NCBI GenBank assembly: GCA_031272455.1
Contig: JAISTS010000029.1
Location: forward strand, 1-35,626
Length of the DNA stretch: 35,626 nucleotides
Direction: 5' to 3'
From: Tannerella sp.
Lineage (GTDB): Bacteria > Bacteroidota > Bacteroidia > Bacteroidales > Tannerellaceae
Shown: positions 18,330 to 27,930 of the stretch, piece by piece
How positions within the stretch are numbered: the stretch's first letter is position 1
Layout: each line of letters starts with the position of its first letter
The notes under the pieces: model-generated
Seen by the model: only the letters and a program-made list of their open reading frames with translations
Told to the model about the DNA's origin: nothing
Database searches by the model: none
Position numbers and translations under genes: made by a program

Positions 18330-19652
18330 TTATACGGTATAAGCGTCTCTGTATTCGTATTTGTACAAACGATGAGCGGCAGCTTCTTTGTCGTCGCCAA
18401 AGCTCAGGGTTGCGGGATCCCACTTGACAGGGCGTTTCAGTTCCGTTGCGATATTGGCGAGGCAACACAGCGTATTCGTGCTGCAGCCTACTTCGACGGG
18501 CGCAATCGGGTTTTTGCGAGCGCGTACAGCGTCGAGGAAATTCTGCATGTGCGGTGAGCTGACTTCGTACTGTCCTGCGCCGACTTTTTCCTCCTCTTTT
18601 GCTATCAGCGACGGGTCTGAACATTCGATATAGCCGCGTGCAACTTTCAGCCAGCCTTTTGAGCCGTTGAAACTGATGCCATTGCCGCCTTTTTCCTGGA
18701 ACGGCTGTTCAGTCATCACGATGCCGTTCTGATACTTCATCGTAAGATACTGAGCGCCATTATACCCTTTCGGGATATATTCGCAGGGACCTGAGCCGTC
18801 CATTCCGATGGCAGCCTGAGCGATGTCGAACATGTGTGCACCCCAGTCGGCGGTGTAGCCATTACCCGTCTCGCAATACCAGCGCCATGCGCCCCAGAGC
18901 TTTTCTCTCTGTTCGGGATCGAGCGATATTGGCGGACAAAGGTCTGAGTTGTAATGAATTACCGGATTACTCAACGGACCGAGCCACTGGTTCCAGTTCA
19001 GCGTCGGCGGAACGGGCTGTTCGGGCAAATCGAACGGTTTCGGTGGGTCGCCCACTTTGGCATAAATCGTCTCTACATGACCGATACCTCCGCTGCGAAC
19101 AATCGCGATAGCTTTCTGAAACTCTTTACTTGAGCGTTGCTGACTGCCGATTTGTAGTACTCGTTTGTTGTCGCGTACTGCTTTGACCATCGCCAGACCT
19201 TCGGTAATCGTGTAAGCTAAAGGCTTTTGCACATAGACATCCTTCTTTGCCTGGCAAGCGTGGATAGTCGTCAGTGCGTGCCAGTGGTCGGGTGTCGCAA
19301 TCGACACGATGTCAATGTCATTCCTGTTGAGCAGATCTTCGTAGAACTCATAGACGTCGCAGCGCTGCGGCACGTTAAGCGATTTTTGCCACGCTTCGAC
19401 ACGCCGTTTAAAACGCTCACGTTTAATACTTTCCACATCACAAGCCGCTACGACCTGAATGCCTTCACATTTCGAGAAACTGTTGAAATCGGAGCAGCCT
19501 TGTTGACCCAAACCGATAAAGCCCAATACAAGCCTGTCGCTCGGTGCAATGTGCTTGCCTGCAACATTCGCCCACGACGGCAAAATTGTCAATCCAGCCA
19601 GTCCGAGAGCCGAATAGCTTAAAAACTGGCGCCTGTTAATTTCTTTTGTCAT
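18330..19652 (-). CDS. Tat-exported Gfo/Idh/MocA-family oxidoreductase
   Basis: 440 residues. The N terminus has a twin-arginine signal (NRRQFLSYSALGLAG), so the enzyme is exported folded with its cofactor. The Rossmann fold follows (LGFIGLGQQG near 42-51), then ATPDHWHALTTIHA, the cofactor-loop VQKPLAYT in place of the usual EKP, and the C-terminal substrate domain with a conserved ADWGAHMFDIAQ segment. Family members oxidise, reduce or isomerise sugars and inositols with NAD(P); exported Bacteroidota members are often linked to polysaccharide or glycoside breakdown, and some related enzymes are NAD-dependent glycosidases (GH109). No partner genes are adjacent. It is monocistronic with its own -7 box and terminator. 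Confidence 0.92.
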   Translation of the reverse strand: MTKEINRRQFLSYSALGLAGLTILPSWANVAGKHIAPSDRLVLGFIGLGQQGCSDFNSFSKCEGIQVVAACDVESIKRERFKRRVEAWQKSLNVPQRCDVYEFYEDLLNRNDIDIVSIATPDHWHALTTIHACQAKKDVYVQKPLAYTITEGLAMVKAVRDNKRVLQIGSQQRSSKEFQKAIAIVRSGGIGHVETIYAKVGDPPKPFDLPEQPVPPTLNWNQWLGPLSNPVIHYNSDLCPPISLDPEQREKLWGAWRWYCETGNGYTADWGAHMFDIAQAAIGMDGSGPCEYIPKGYNGAQYLTMKYQNGIVMTEQPFQEKGGNGISFNGSKGWLKVARGYIECSDPSLIAKEEEKVGAGQYEVSSPHMQNFLDAVRARKNPIAPVEVGCSTNTLCCLANIATELKRPVKWDPATLSFGDDKEAAAHRLYKYEYRDAYTV

Positions 19653-19681
19653 AATATAAAATTTAATGTTCTTAACGGCAG

Positions 19682-19689
19682 CAAATTTA
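19682..19689 (-). promoter_or_regulatory. -7 promoter box of the Gfo/Idh/MocA gene
   Basis: The minus strand reads TAAATTTG, an exact TAnnTTTG match, 29 bases before the ATG at 19652. The upstream region is very AT-rich without a clear -33 element. Confidence 0.5.
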
Positions 19690-19743
19690 TGTATTTATTT
19701 TATAATAGCGAACTTATTAGCCGAAATATTTTTTCAAATTATA

Positions 19744-19765
19744 CGTTTTTTCCGTTTTTTCCGTT
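19744..19765. repeat. 9-base tandem repeat (CGTTTTTTC) upstream of ruvA
   Basis: Two perfect CGTTTTTTC units and a partial third (CGTT) lie 36 bases before the ruvA start. No TAnnTTTG box is found for ruvA in this gap, so the promoter is undetermined. Confidence 0.5.
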
Positions 19766-19800
19766 ATAAACTCACGTAAACCAATAGAAAACAGGTCGAA

Positions 19801-20382
19801 ATGATTGATTATATCAAAGGTGAAATTGCCGAATTACTGCCGGCGCGTATGGTGCTGGAGTGCGGCGGGATAGGTTATGAACTGCATATTTCGCTTACTA
19901 CATTCAGCGCTTTTCAGACGATAAAAGAGGCGAAAGTGCTTGTATATGAGGCTATTCGCGAGGATGCACATTTGCTGTACGGCTTTGCCACGCCGCGTGA
20001 GCGTGAGCTGTTCGCTATGCTGACATCGGTGTCGGGTGTAGGAGCAACTACGGCGCTCATCATACTGTCGTCGGCGCCGCCTCACGAGGTGGAACAAATC
20101 ATTGCTTCGGGCGACGAAAAGAGCCTGACGCTCGTCAAGGGCATCGGGTCGAAGACGGCACAACGCATCATAGTGGATTTAAAAAATAAGGTGAAACTTG
20201 ACGAAAAGGCAGGAAGAGCCTCGGTATCAATTGGCAACAAGTCGGAAGAAGAAGCTGTTTCGGCGCTTGTGATGCTCGGTTTCCAGAAAGCCGCTGCACA
20301 AAAAGCGGTAGAAAATGTGCTTAAAAAATCGCCTGATTTGGCTGTAGAACAGGTCATTAAGGGAGCTTTGAAGATGCTTTAA
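19801..20382 (+). CDS. ruvA: Holliday junction branch-migration protein RuvA
   Basis: 193 residues, the standard size. The N-terminal OB-fold (MIDYIKGEIAEL, CGGIGYELHIS) is followed by two helix-hairpin-helix motifs, SVSGVG at 76-81 and VKGIGSKTAQRI at 112-123. The flexible linker and C-terminal RuvB-binding domain (EEEAVSALVMLGFQ, near 149-162) are complete. RuvA tetramers hold four-way DNA junctions open for the RuvB motor. It lies 26 bases before sprA, an order recurrent in Bacteroidota, and the two are probably co-transcribed because no promoter box separates them. Functional linkage with secretion is not implied. Confidence 0.97.
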   Translation: MIDYIKGEIAELLPARMVLECGGIGYELHISLTTFSAFQTIKEAKVLVYEAIREDAHLLYGFATPRERELFAMLTSVSGVGATTALIILSSAPPHEVEQIIASGDEKSLTLVKGIGSKTAQRIIVDLKNKVKLDEKAGRASVSIGNKSEEEAVSALVMLGFQKAAAQKAVENVLKKSPDLAVEQVIKGALKML

Positions 20383-20396
20383 TGTAGAGTGTAGAG
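20383..20396. repeat. 7-base tandem duplication (TGTAGAG x2) between ruvA and sprA
   Basis: Two perfect TGTAGAG units fill part of the short gap right after the ruvA stop. This is one of four period-7 repeats in the window. Confidence 0.6.
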
Positions 20397-20408
20397 TTTA
20401 TTTATAAT

Positions 20409-23400
20409 ATGGGCAGAAAAGTAAAGATTTTTATCATAGCGGTATTGTTAAGCGCCGGATATTCAGCGTTTAGCAGCCATCTTTACGCCCAAAACCAATC
20501 GCGTCAAAACCGGAACGACAGCATCCCCGAAACGCGCTATCCGATATCCAAAACCGTGCCTGAAGAGTACAACGACCTTACGAAACAATCGCCGGCAGAC
20601 CTTCAAGACCCCGAAAACGTTAAGCGTATCGTTGAGTACGACATACATTCGGGAATGTACGTCATCCGCACTAAAGTTGGCGATATGGAGATTGAAACGC
20701 CCTTAGTGCTGACGCCCGAAGAATATCAGGATTACAGCCTTCAGGAGTCGATGAGGGCGTATTATCGCGAAAAAAACGAAGAAAATTTCCGCAATCAGAT
20801 GGACGGCAAATTCAATCTTATGGATATGCAGTTCAACCTGCCCGGCGCCGACAAGCTGTTTGGTCCGGGCGGCGTGCGCGTCAAATCACAGGGTACAGCC
20901 GAGCTGCAGATGGGGTTGAAATCGACGAGCACAAAAAACCCGTCGCTGCCTGAGCGGTCGCGCAACAGGACTTTTTTCAATTTCGACACTGATGTGCAGC
21001 TGAATATGACTGCTAATGTGGGTACAAAAGTCAATTTCGCACTGAACTACAACACCGAATCGACGTTCGATTTCGACGCCCAGCGCCTGCGTCTCGGTTA
21101 TCACGGCGAAGAAGATGAGATACTTAAGACGCTCGAAGGCGGCAATGTCAGCCTCAACACCAGCAATTCGCTGATACGTGGCGGGGCGGCGCTTTTCGGC
21201 ATTAAGACGGAGCTGCAATTCGGGAAGTTGCGTATCAACGCATTATTGGCGCAACAAGAATCTGAAAGTCAGACCATTTCGACCAAAGCCGGAGCACAGA
21301 CCAAAGATTTTGAAATTCGGATTGATGAATACGACGAGAACCGCCACTTTTTCCTTGCGCATTATTTCCGCGATGTTTACGACACGGCAATGCTCAAATT
21401 GCCGCATATAGCTTCGGCGGTGAAAATCAACCGCATAGAGGTGTGGATCACGAACAAACGCAGCAACTACGACCAGTCGCGCAACATAGTGGCGTTCTCG
21501 GATTTGGGTGAAAATCAGCATATTTTCAATCCGATGTTTGAACCGTCGGGACAGTTGAAAGTCCCATACAACGGCGCCAACACGCTGTACCAGACTATCA
21601 CCGAGAACTATCCTGACGCGCGAATTATCAGCAACGTGTCGCAGACGCTCAATGGCATTCTCGATGGCGGCGCCGATTACGAAAAAATTGAGAGTGCCCG
21701 TCGCCTCGACTATTCGGAATATACATTCAATCAGCAACTTGGATATATCTCTCTCAACGCCCAGCTGCAACCCGACGAGGTGCTTGCAGTCGCTTTTGAA
21801 TACACCTACGGAGGCAAGGTGTTTCAGGTCGGAGAATTTTCGACAGACAATACGGAAAACACAAGTAAGTGCCTTTATGTCAAACTGTTGAAAGGCACGA
21901 GTATGTCGCCTACTATGCCGTTCTGGGATTTGATGATGAAAAACATTTATTCGCTGAACGCTTATGCGGTGCAAAAAGACCGTTTTCGCTTAGACATTAT
22001 GTATCAGAGCGATACCATCGGTACTTATGTCAATTCCATTCCCGAAGGCAAGATCGCCAACCAGATTTTGCTGCGAGTGATGAATTTAGACCGTCTCGAT
22101 GCCAACGACGAGCCTTATCCTAATGGCTTTTTTGATTTTGTCGAGGGCTATACGGTGCTGTCGGGCACGGGGCGCATCATCTTCCCTGTCGTTGAGCCGT
22201 TTGGTTCACACCTGCGCAAAGCCATTGGAAATGATGCTATTGCCGACAAATACGTCTTTCAAGAGCTGTACGACACGACGCTGACCATAGCCAAGCAGAT
22301 AGCCGAAAAGAACAAATTTATCCTGCGCGGCGAGTACAAAGCTTCGTCGTCGTCGGAAATTATGCTCGGAGCGACTAATGTGGCGCGCGGGTCGGTAGTC
22401 GTAACCAGCGGCGGCGCAACGCTGACCGAAAACGTTGACTACACAGTCGATTACATTTCCGGCATAGTTACCATTCTGAACGAGAGCATCATAGCCAGCA
22501 ACACTCCTATCCGCGTCTCGCTCGAAAACCAGTCAACCTACAGTATGCAGCGCAAGACGATGGTCGGATTAGACGTCAATTACGAGTTTTCCAAAAATTT
22601 CCTGATGGGCGCGACGATAATGCACCTTTCAGAGATGCCGATGACGACAAAAACCACACTTGGCGACGAGTCGATAAAGAACACGCTCTGGGGAACGAAT
22701 ATCTCGTACAGAGGTGAAAGTCAATGGCTTACCAATATGGTTGACAAGCTGCCGCTCGTCAATCTGACACAACCGAGCCAGATAAATTTCAACGCCGAAT
22801 TTGCACATCTTATAGCCGGACATTACGAAAGCAAATACACCGGCGGACATTCGTATCTCGATGATTTTGAGTCAACTCAGAGTAATTTCGACCTGCTCAA
22901 TCCGTATCCTTGGGCGCTTGCAAGCACGCCGTCGGACAACACCGCCCAAGCGCTGTTTCCGGAGGCAACGCTGGTCAACAACATCGACTACGGCAAAAAT
23001 CGCGCTCTGTTTGCGTGGTATTATATCGACGGCATTTTTACGCGCAAAAATTCGTCGCTCCGCCCCTCGCATATCACCGAAGACGACCTGTCGAACCACT
23101 ACGTCCGCGCCGTAAACTACGACGAGCTTTTTCCGAAAAAGGAGCTGACATACAACGAAAACAACTCGCTTTACGTGCTCAATCTGGCGTATTATCCCAA
23201 CGAGCGCGGTCCGTATAATCTTGATGCCGACAACATTAACCCCGACGGCACGCTGACCAATCCCGAAAAACGCTGGGGAGGTATGATGCGCCGCATCGAG
23301 CAGAGCGATTTTGAAGTTGCAAACATCGAATACATAGAGTTTTGGATGATGGATCCGTTCATCTACAACAGGGAAACGGCAACGGGTGGCGACCTGTATT

Positions 23401-26400
23401 TCAACCTCGGCGAGATTTCGGAAGACATCCTTAAAGATGAGAAGAAATTTTTCGAGAACGGACTGTCTGTTACCGACTTATCGCAGGTTGACACGACGGT
23501 ATGGGGCAAGGTACCACGCCAGCAAAGCACGGTTTACGCTTTCGACAACACCACCGGCTCGCGTGCCTTGCAGGATGTCGGCTTAAATGGACTTTCGAGC
23601 GAGGAAGAGAAAGAATTTCCGGCGTATAAGACTTATATTGAGACACTTCGCCAGCGGCTCAGTCCTGATGTGCTGGCTGCGATGGAAAACGACCAGTATT
23701 CGCCGCTCAACGACCCCGCGGGCGACAAATACCACTATTTCCGTGGTTCGGACTTCGACCGCGAAGAGGCGGACATCCTCACAAGATATAAGCGATACAA
23801 CGGTACGGAAGGCAATTCCACCATTCAGGAAGATTCGCAGGAACGCTACGAAGTGGCAGCCAAAATGGTGCCCGACGTCGAAGACCTCAATCAGGATAAC
23901 ACGCTGAACGAGAACGAGAAATACTACGAATACAAGGTCTCGATACGCCCCAAAGATATGGAAATCGGGCAAAACTATATCGTCAACAAACGCACAAAAG
24001 AAGTGAAGCTCGAAAACGGCTCGCGTGAGGATGTAACCTGGTATCAGTTCAAAATTCCCGTCAGGGAATATCAGCGCAAAATCGGCGCCATTCAGGACTT
24101 TAAGACCATACGTTTTATGCGCGTTTATATGACCGATTTCCGCGAAACGACCATCGTCCGCCTCGGCACATTTGCCCTTGTGAGAGGCGAATGGCGCACC
24201 TATTCGCAGGATTTGTCGCACGCCAACGCTGTCGCTTCCGACGGCAAGCTCGACGTGATGTCCATCAATATCGAGGAGGACGGCGACCGCGAACCGGTCA
24301 ACTACGTGCTGCCTCCGGGCGTTACGCGAATGATCGACCCCAGCCAGTCGCAAATCGTACAGCAAAACGAGCAAGCGCTGTCGCTCAAAGTAACAAACCT
24401 CGGCTCGCAGGACGCCAGAGCTATCTATAAAACAACGTATTACGACCTGCGCCGCTACAAACGTATGCAGCTCTTTGTACACGCCGAAAAACTTATCGCC
24501 GAGAACGCTACCGAGCTGAACGACGGCGAGTTATCCGTCTTTATGCGCCTCGGATCCGACTATAAAAATAATTATTACGAATATGAGGTGCCGCTCAACC
24601 TGACAGCGCCCGGCAAATACCGCGACGTTACAGCTGACCGCCTTGCCGTGTGGCCCGAAGAAAATATGATAAACTTCGATATGGATGTGCTTACCAACCT
24701 GAAACTCAAACGCAACCGAGCTAAAAGCGCAGGCGAAAGCGGGGTGAGCTACACCAGCGTTTATTCGGATTATGACCCCGATAATACGCGCAACAAAGTC
24801 AGCATCGTGGGCAATCCGAGCCTCGCCGAAGTGAAAACCATAATGATTGGCATCCGCAACAACACGAAAGATGTCCGCAGCGGCGAAATATGGGTTAATG
24901 AATTGAGGCTCACCGACTTTGACGAAGAAGGCGGATGGGCGGCAAACGGCAATCTGAACATCACACTGTCGGATCTCGGAACGTTCAACGCCTCGGGACG
25001 TATCGAAACGGCAGGTTTCGGCGGACTTGACCAGTCTATCAGCGAACGCAGTATGGACGATTACACGCAATACGCCATTTCGGCGCAGGTGCAGCTCGGC
25101 AAGCTGTTCCCCGAAAAAGCGCGTGTCAGCCTGCCGCTGTATTATGCGATATCGAAAGAAATAACATCGCCAAAGTATAATCCTCTCGATCAGGACATTA
25201 AGCTCCAGGACGCGCTCGATGCCGTTTCAACGCAAACCGAAAAAGACTCGATAAAGAGCTTCTCGCAGGATGTGATAAGCACCAAAAGTCTGGCTATCAA
25301 CGGAGTAAGCGTCGGAATACGCAGCAAGACCCCGATGCCTTACGACCCTGCAAACATCTCGATGTCTTATGCTTTCAGCGAAAACAGCCGCTCGAATCCC
25401 GAAACGGCATACGAAACGACGAAAAATTATCAGGGTAACCTGAATTACAGCTACACGCCATACGTCAAACCCTTCGCGCCGTTCGCCAATCTCGAAAAGA
25501 GCACATCCTATACGCGCTATATCAAACAGCTGTCGTTCAATTACTTGCCATCAAGCATCTCGTTCCAGTCATCTATGCTGCGCAATTATTACGAAATGCA
25601 ATTGCGCGACCTGTCGAACCCGTCAGCGCCACTGTCCAACGACCTGCTGTCGCTCAACCATCAGTTCTATATGGATCGCGCGTTCAGTCTGCAATGGAAC
25701 CTGCTCAACAATCTGCACCTTGATTTTCAATCGGGTACGAACTCGCGCATAGAAGAGCCGCGCGTGCAGGTCAACAAAAAACTTAATCCCGACCAGTATC
25801 AGGTCTGGAAAGACTCTGTCGTCCAGAGCATTTATAACCTCGGCACGCCACTCGCTTACGACCAGCAGTTCAATCTGACCTACACTTTGCCTACGCAATA
25901 TATCCCCGTCCTCGACTGGATAACGGCTAATGTGTCGTTCGTGGCGCAGTATAACTGGGACAAAGGCGCTTTCATCGACGAGAGCATCGAATACGGCAAC
26001 ACCATCAAAAACCAGCGCCAACTCAATATGCAGGGAAACGTAAATATGCTGAGCCTCTACAACAAATCGTCGTATCTCAAGCGTATCAACCAGAAATATA
26101 CCTCAGGAAGCTCACAGAACGCCAATGCCCGCCGCAACACACAGCAGCAGCGCAAGAACGTCAAATACGAAACGACCATAGAACTCAGCCCCGACAGCGG
26201 CGTGATCGTTACGCATAACCTGCTGAACAAAAAAGTGCGCATCACAGCCCGTCGCGACTCCGACAGCACCGTTTATCGCGGATTGAAATTCAAGTCGCTG
26301 GACTTTGCACGGGTACGTATCCTCAATCGCGACTCCGTCAAACTGAAAATCACCGTTTATCCCGGTCCGCCTGCAAGCGAAGACCTTGCCACTAAAGCCC

Positions 26401-27815
26401 TCGAATACACCACACGTTTCCTGATGATGCTGCGCCGCGTCAGCGTGCAGTTCTCGCAAACCGACGGTATGATGCTGCCCGGTTTTCAACCGACGATAGG
26501 CGACTGGAACGGTCAAGCAAACACCCCGTTCGGCAATGCTCCGGGATGGGATTTTGCGTTCGGGGCAGCAAGCGAAAGCTATGTGCAACGAGCTATCGAC
26601 AATAACTGGTTGGTAATGAACGGCGACAATATTATGCCGGCTATGATTAACAACTCCACAACGATAAATGCAACAGCAACGCTTGAGCCGGCTGCAGGAC
26701 TGAAAATCGACCTCAACGCCACCCGCAACGACTCGCGCGATACCGAGATGCAATATATGTTTTCGGGAATGCCCACAACTTACGGTGGCACTTTCACGAT
26801 GACGACAATAGCTTTCGGAGGGATGTTTGCAAGTGGCGGCAGCGCCAAAAACGGCTATGCATCAGCGGCTTACTCGCGATTCCTCGACAACCGCCGCATC
26901 ATCGCCTCGCGTTACGAACAGCAATATGCAGGCTACACCTATCCCAATGCCGGTTTCCTCGAAGGTCATTCCGTCGCCGGACAGCCATACAATCCCGCCG
27001 TCGGCAGCGTAAGGCAAAACTCGTCGGATGTGCTCATTCCGGCTTTTCTTGCCGCCTACACCGGCAAAGACGCCAAAACGACCGGTCTGACAGCCTTCCC
27101 GTCGATATTGAGCCTGCTTCCCAACTGGCGCATCAACTACGACGGCTTAATCAAAATTCCGGCTATAAGTAAGCATTTTAAGTCGATGACTGTCAATCAT
27201 CAATATCGCTGCACATACAATGTCGGCGGCTATACCTCGTTCCTCAACTGGGTGAACGCAGGCGACGGCTTCGGGTTCGTCAGTTCGCTCGACGGCTTTC
27301 CCTACCCCTCCACAGCTTTCGATATCTCGTCTGTCAGCCTGATGGAAAGTTTTTCGCCGCTGATTGGCATTGATGCGACGCTGCTCAACAACGTTACGAT
27401 GGGCGCCAAAATATCGCGTACGCGCAATCTTAATCTTAACATTTCTTCATACCAACTCGTCGAAGCCCTGTCGAACGACGTTACTATCAGCCTCGGCTAC
27501 AAATATGCCGACTTTAATAAAGTGCTGAAAATGAAGAAAAAAGATGACTTCAACAACGATCTGACCGTCCGTTTAGACTATACCGAGCGCAAAAATCAGT
27601 CGCTCATACGCAAAATCGAAGACGGATACACACAACTCACCCAGGGCGCTATCGTACGCAATATGCAGTTCTCCGCCGACTATGCCTTCAGTAAATCGGT
27701 AACATTGAGGGCGTTTTACGATCTTCAAGTGAATAAACCTCTGGTTTCCAGCGCTTCATACCCCACATCCAACTCAAATTACGGCATCAGTCTGCGCCTC
27801 TCGCTTGCCCAGTAA
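20409..27815 (+). CDS. sprA: SprA, type IX secretion outer-membrane translocon
   Basis: 2468 residues, matching the 2400-2500 of SprA/Sov. A signal peptide spans about residues 1-28 (IFIIAVLLSAGYSAF, LYAQ). The rest is rich in alternating beta-strands of a very large barrel. The recurring SprA N-terminal-type modules are visible near 60-300 and again near 820-1250, with segments such as GPGGVRVKSQGTAEL and YIEFWMMDPF. A soluble, strand-poor insert lies near 1040-1200. SprA forms the 36-strand pore through which type IX substrates cross the outer membrane, with partners PorV and Plug. No cargo with a clear type IX C-terminal domain is encoded in this window. The gene follows ruvA and appears full-length without frameshifts. 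Confidence 0.96.
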   Translation: MGRKVKIFIIAVLLSAGYSAFSSHLYAQNQSRQNRNDSIPETRYPISKTVPEEYNDLTKQSPADLQDPENVKRIVEYDIHSGMYVIRTKVGDMEIETPLVLTPEEYQDYSLQESMRAYYREKNEENFRNQMDGKFNLMDMQFNLPGADKLFGPGGVRVKSQGTAELQMGLKSTSTKNPSLPERSRNRTFFNFDTDVQLNMTANVGTKVNFALNYNTESTFDFDAQRLRLGYHGEEDEILKTLEGGNVSLNTSNSLIRGGAALFGIKTELQFGKLRINALLAQQESESQTISTKAGAQTKDFEIRIDEYDENRHFFLAHYFRDVYDTAMLKLPHIASAVKINRIEVWITNKRSNYDQSRNIVAFSDLGENQHIFNPMFEPSGQLKVPYNGANTLYQTITENYPDARIISNVSQTLNGILDGGADYEKIESARRLDYSEYTFNQQLGYISLNAQLQPDEVLAVAFEYTYGGKVFQVGEFSTDNTENTSKCLYVKLLKGTSMSPTMPFWDLMMKNIYSLNAYAVQKDRFRLDIMYQSDTIGTYVNSIPEGKIANQILLRVMNLDRLDANDEPYPNGFFDFVEGYTVLSGTGRIIFPVVEPFGSHLRKAIGNDAIADKYVFQELYDTTLTIAKQIAEKNKFILRGEYKASSSSEIMLGATNVARGSVVVTSGGATLTENVDYTVDYISGIVTILNESIIASNTPIRVSLENQSTYSMQRKTMVGLDVNYEFSKNFLMGATIMHLSEMPMTTKTTLGDESIKNTLWGTNISYRGESQWLTNMVDKLPLVNLTQPSQINFNAEFAHLIAGHYESKYTGGHSYLDDFESTQSNFDLLNPYPWALASTPSDNTAQALFPEATLVNNIDYGKNRALFAWYYIDGIFTRKNSSLRPSHITEDDLSNHYVRAVNYDELFPKKELTYNENNSLYVLNLAYYPNERGPYNLDADNINPDGTLTNPEKRWGGMMRRIEQSDFEVANIEYIEFWMMDPFIYNRETATGGDLYFNLGEISEDILKDEKKFFENGLSVTDLSQVDTTVWGKVPRQQSTVYAFDNTTGSRALQDVGLNGLSSEEEKEFPAYKTYIETLRQRLSPDVLAAMENDQYSPLNDPAGDKYHYFRGSDFDREEADILTRYKRYNGTEGNSTIQEDSQERYEVAAKMVPDVEDLNQDNTLNENEKYYEYKVSIRPKDMEIGQNYIVNKRTKEVKLENGSREDVTWYQFKIPVREYQRKIGAIQDFKTIRFMRVYMTDFRETTIVRLGTFALVRGEWRTYSQDLSHANAVASDGKLDVMSINIEEDGDREPVNYVLPPGVTRMIDPSQSQIVQQNEQALSLKVTNLGSQDARAIYKTTYYDLRRYKRMQLFVHAEKLIAENATELNDGELSVFMRLGSDYKNNYYEYEVPLNLTAPGKYRDVTADRLAVWPEENMINFDMDVLTNLKLKRNRAKSAGESGVSYTSVYSDYDPDNTRNKVSIVGNPSLAEVKTIMIGIRNNTKDVRSGEIWVNELRLTDFDEEGGWAANGNLNITLSDLGTFNASGRIETAGFGGLDQSISERSMDDYTQYAISAQVQLGKLFPEKARVSLPLYYAISKEITSPKYNPLDQDIKLQDALDAVSTQTEKDSIKSFSQDVISTKSLAINGVSVGIRSKTPMPYDPANISMSYAFSENSRSNPETAYETTKNYQGNLNYSYTPYVKPFAPFANLEKSTSYTRYIKQLSFNYLPSSISFQSSMLRNYYEMQLRDLSNPSAPLSNDLLSLNHQFYMDRAFSLQWNLLNNLHLDFQSGTNSRIEEPRVQVNKKLNPDQYQVWKDSVVQSIYNLGTPLAYDQQFNLTYTLPTQYIPVLDWITANVSFVAQYNWDKGAFIDESIEYGNTIKNQRQLNMQGNVNMLSLYNKSSYLKRINQKYTSGSSQNANARRNTQQQRKNVKYETTIELSPDSGVIVTHNLLNKKVRITARRDSDSTVYRGLKFKSLDFARVRILNRDSVKLKITVYPGPPASEDLATKALEYTTRFLMMLRRVSVQFSQTDGMMLPGFQPTIGDWNGQANTPFGNAPGWDFAFGAASESYVQRAIDNNWLVMNGDNIMPAMINNSTTINATATLEPAAGLKIDLNATRNDSRDTEMQYMFSGMPTTYGGTFTMTTIAFGGMFASGGSAKNGYASAAYSRFLDNRRIIASRYEQQYAGYTYPNAGFLEGHSVAGQPYNPAVGSVRQNSSDVLIPAFLAAYTGKDAKTTGLTAFPSILSLLPNWRINYDGLIKIPAISKHFKSMTVNHQYRCTYNVGGYTSFLNWVNAGDGFGFVSSLDGFPYPSTAFDISSVSLMESFSPLIGIDATLLNNVTMGAKISRTRNLNLNISSYQLVEALSNDVTISLGYKYADFNKVLKMKKKDDFNNDLTVRLDYTERKNQSLIRKIEDGYTQLTQGAIVRNMQFSADYAFSKSVTLRAFYDLQVNKPLVSSASYPTSNSNYGISLRLSLAQ

Positions 27816-27882
27816 AACATTATTTTTGCACATAAAGTTAATTTTTTTTGAAAAAAAAGCTGTTTATGTCCGAAATAATTCT

Positions 27883-27890
27883 TTACTTTG
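27883..27890 (+). promoter_or_regulatory. Possible -7 promoter box of the DUF349 gene
   Basis: TTACTTTG is one base off TAnnTTTG and 40 bases before the ATG at 27931. A tight CCCTT-TCGT-AAGGG hairpin (27891-27904) follows directly, near the expected transcription start. Confidence 0.4.
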
Positions 27891-27930
27891 CCCTTTCGTA
27901 AGGGTAACAAAACCTTCACGAGATATTATT

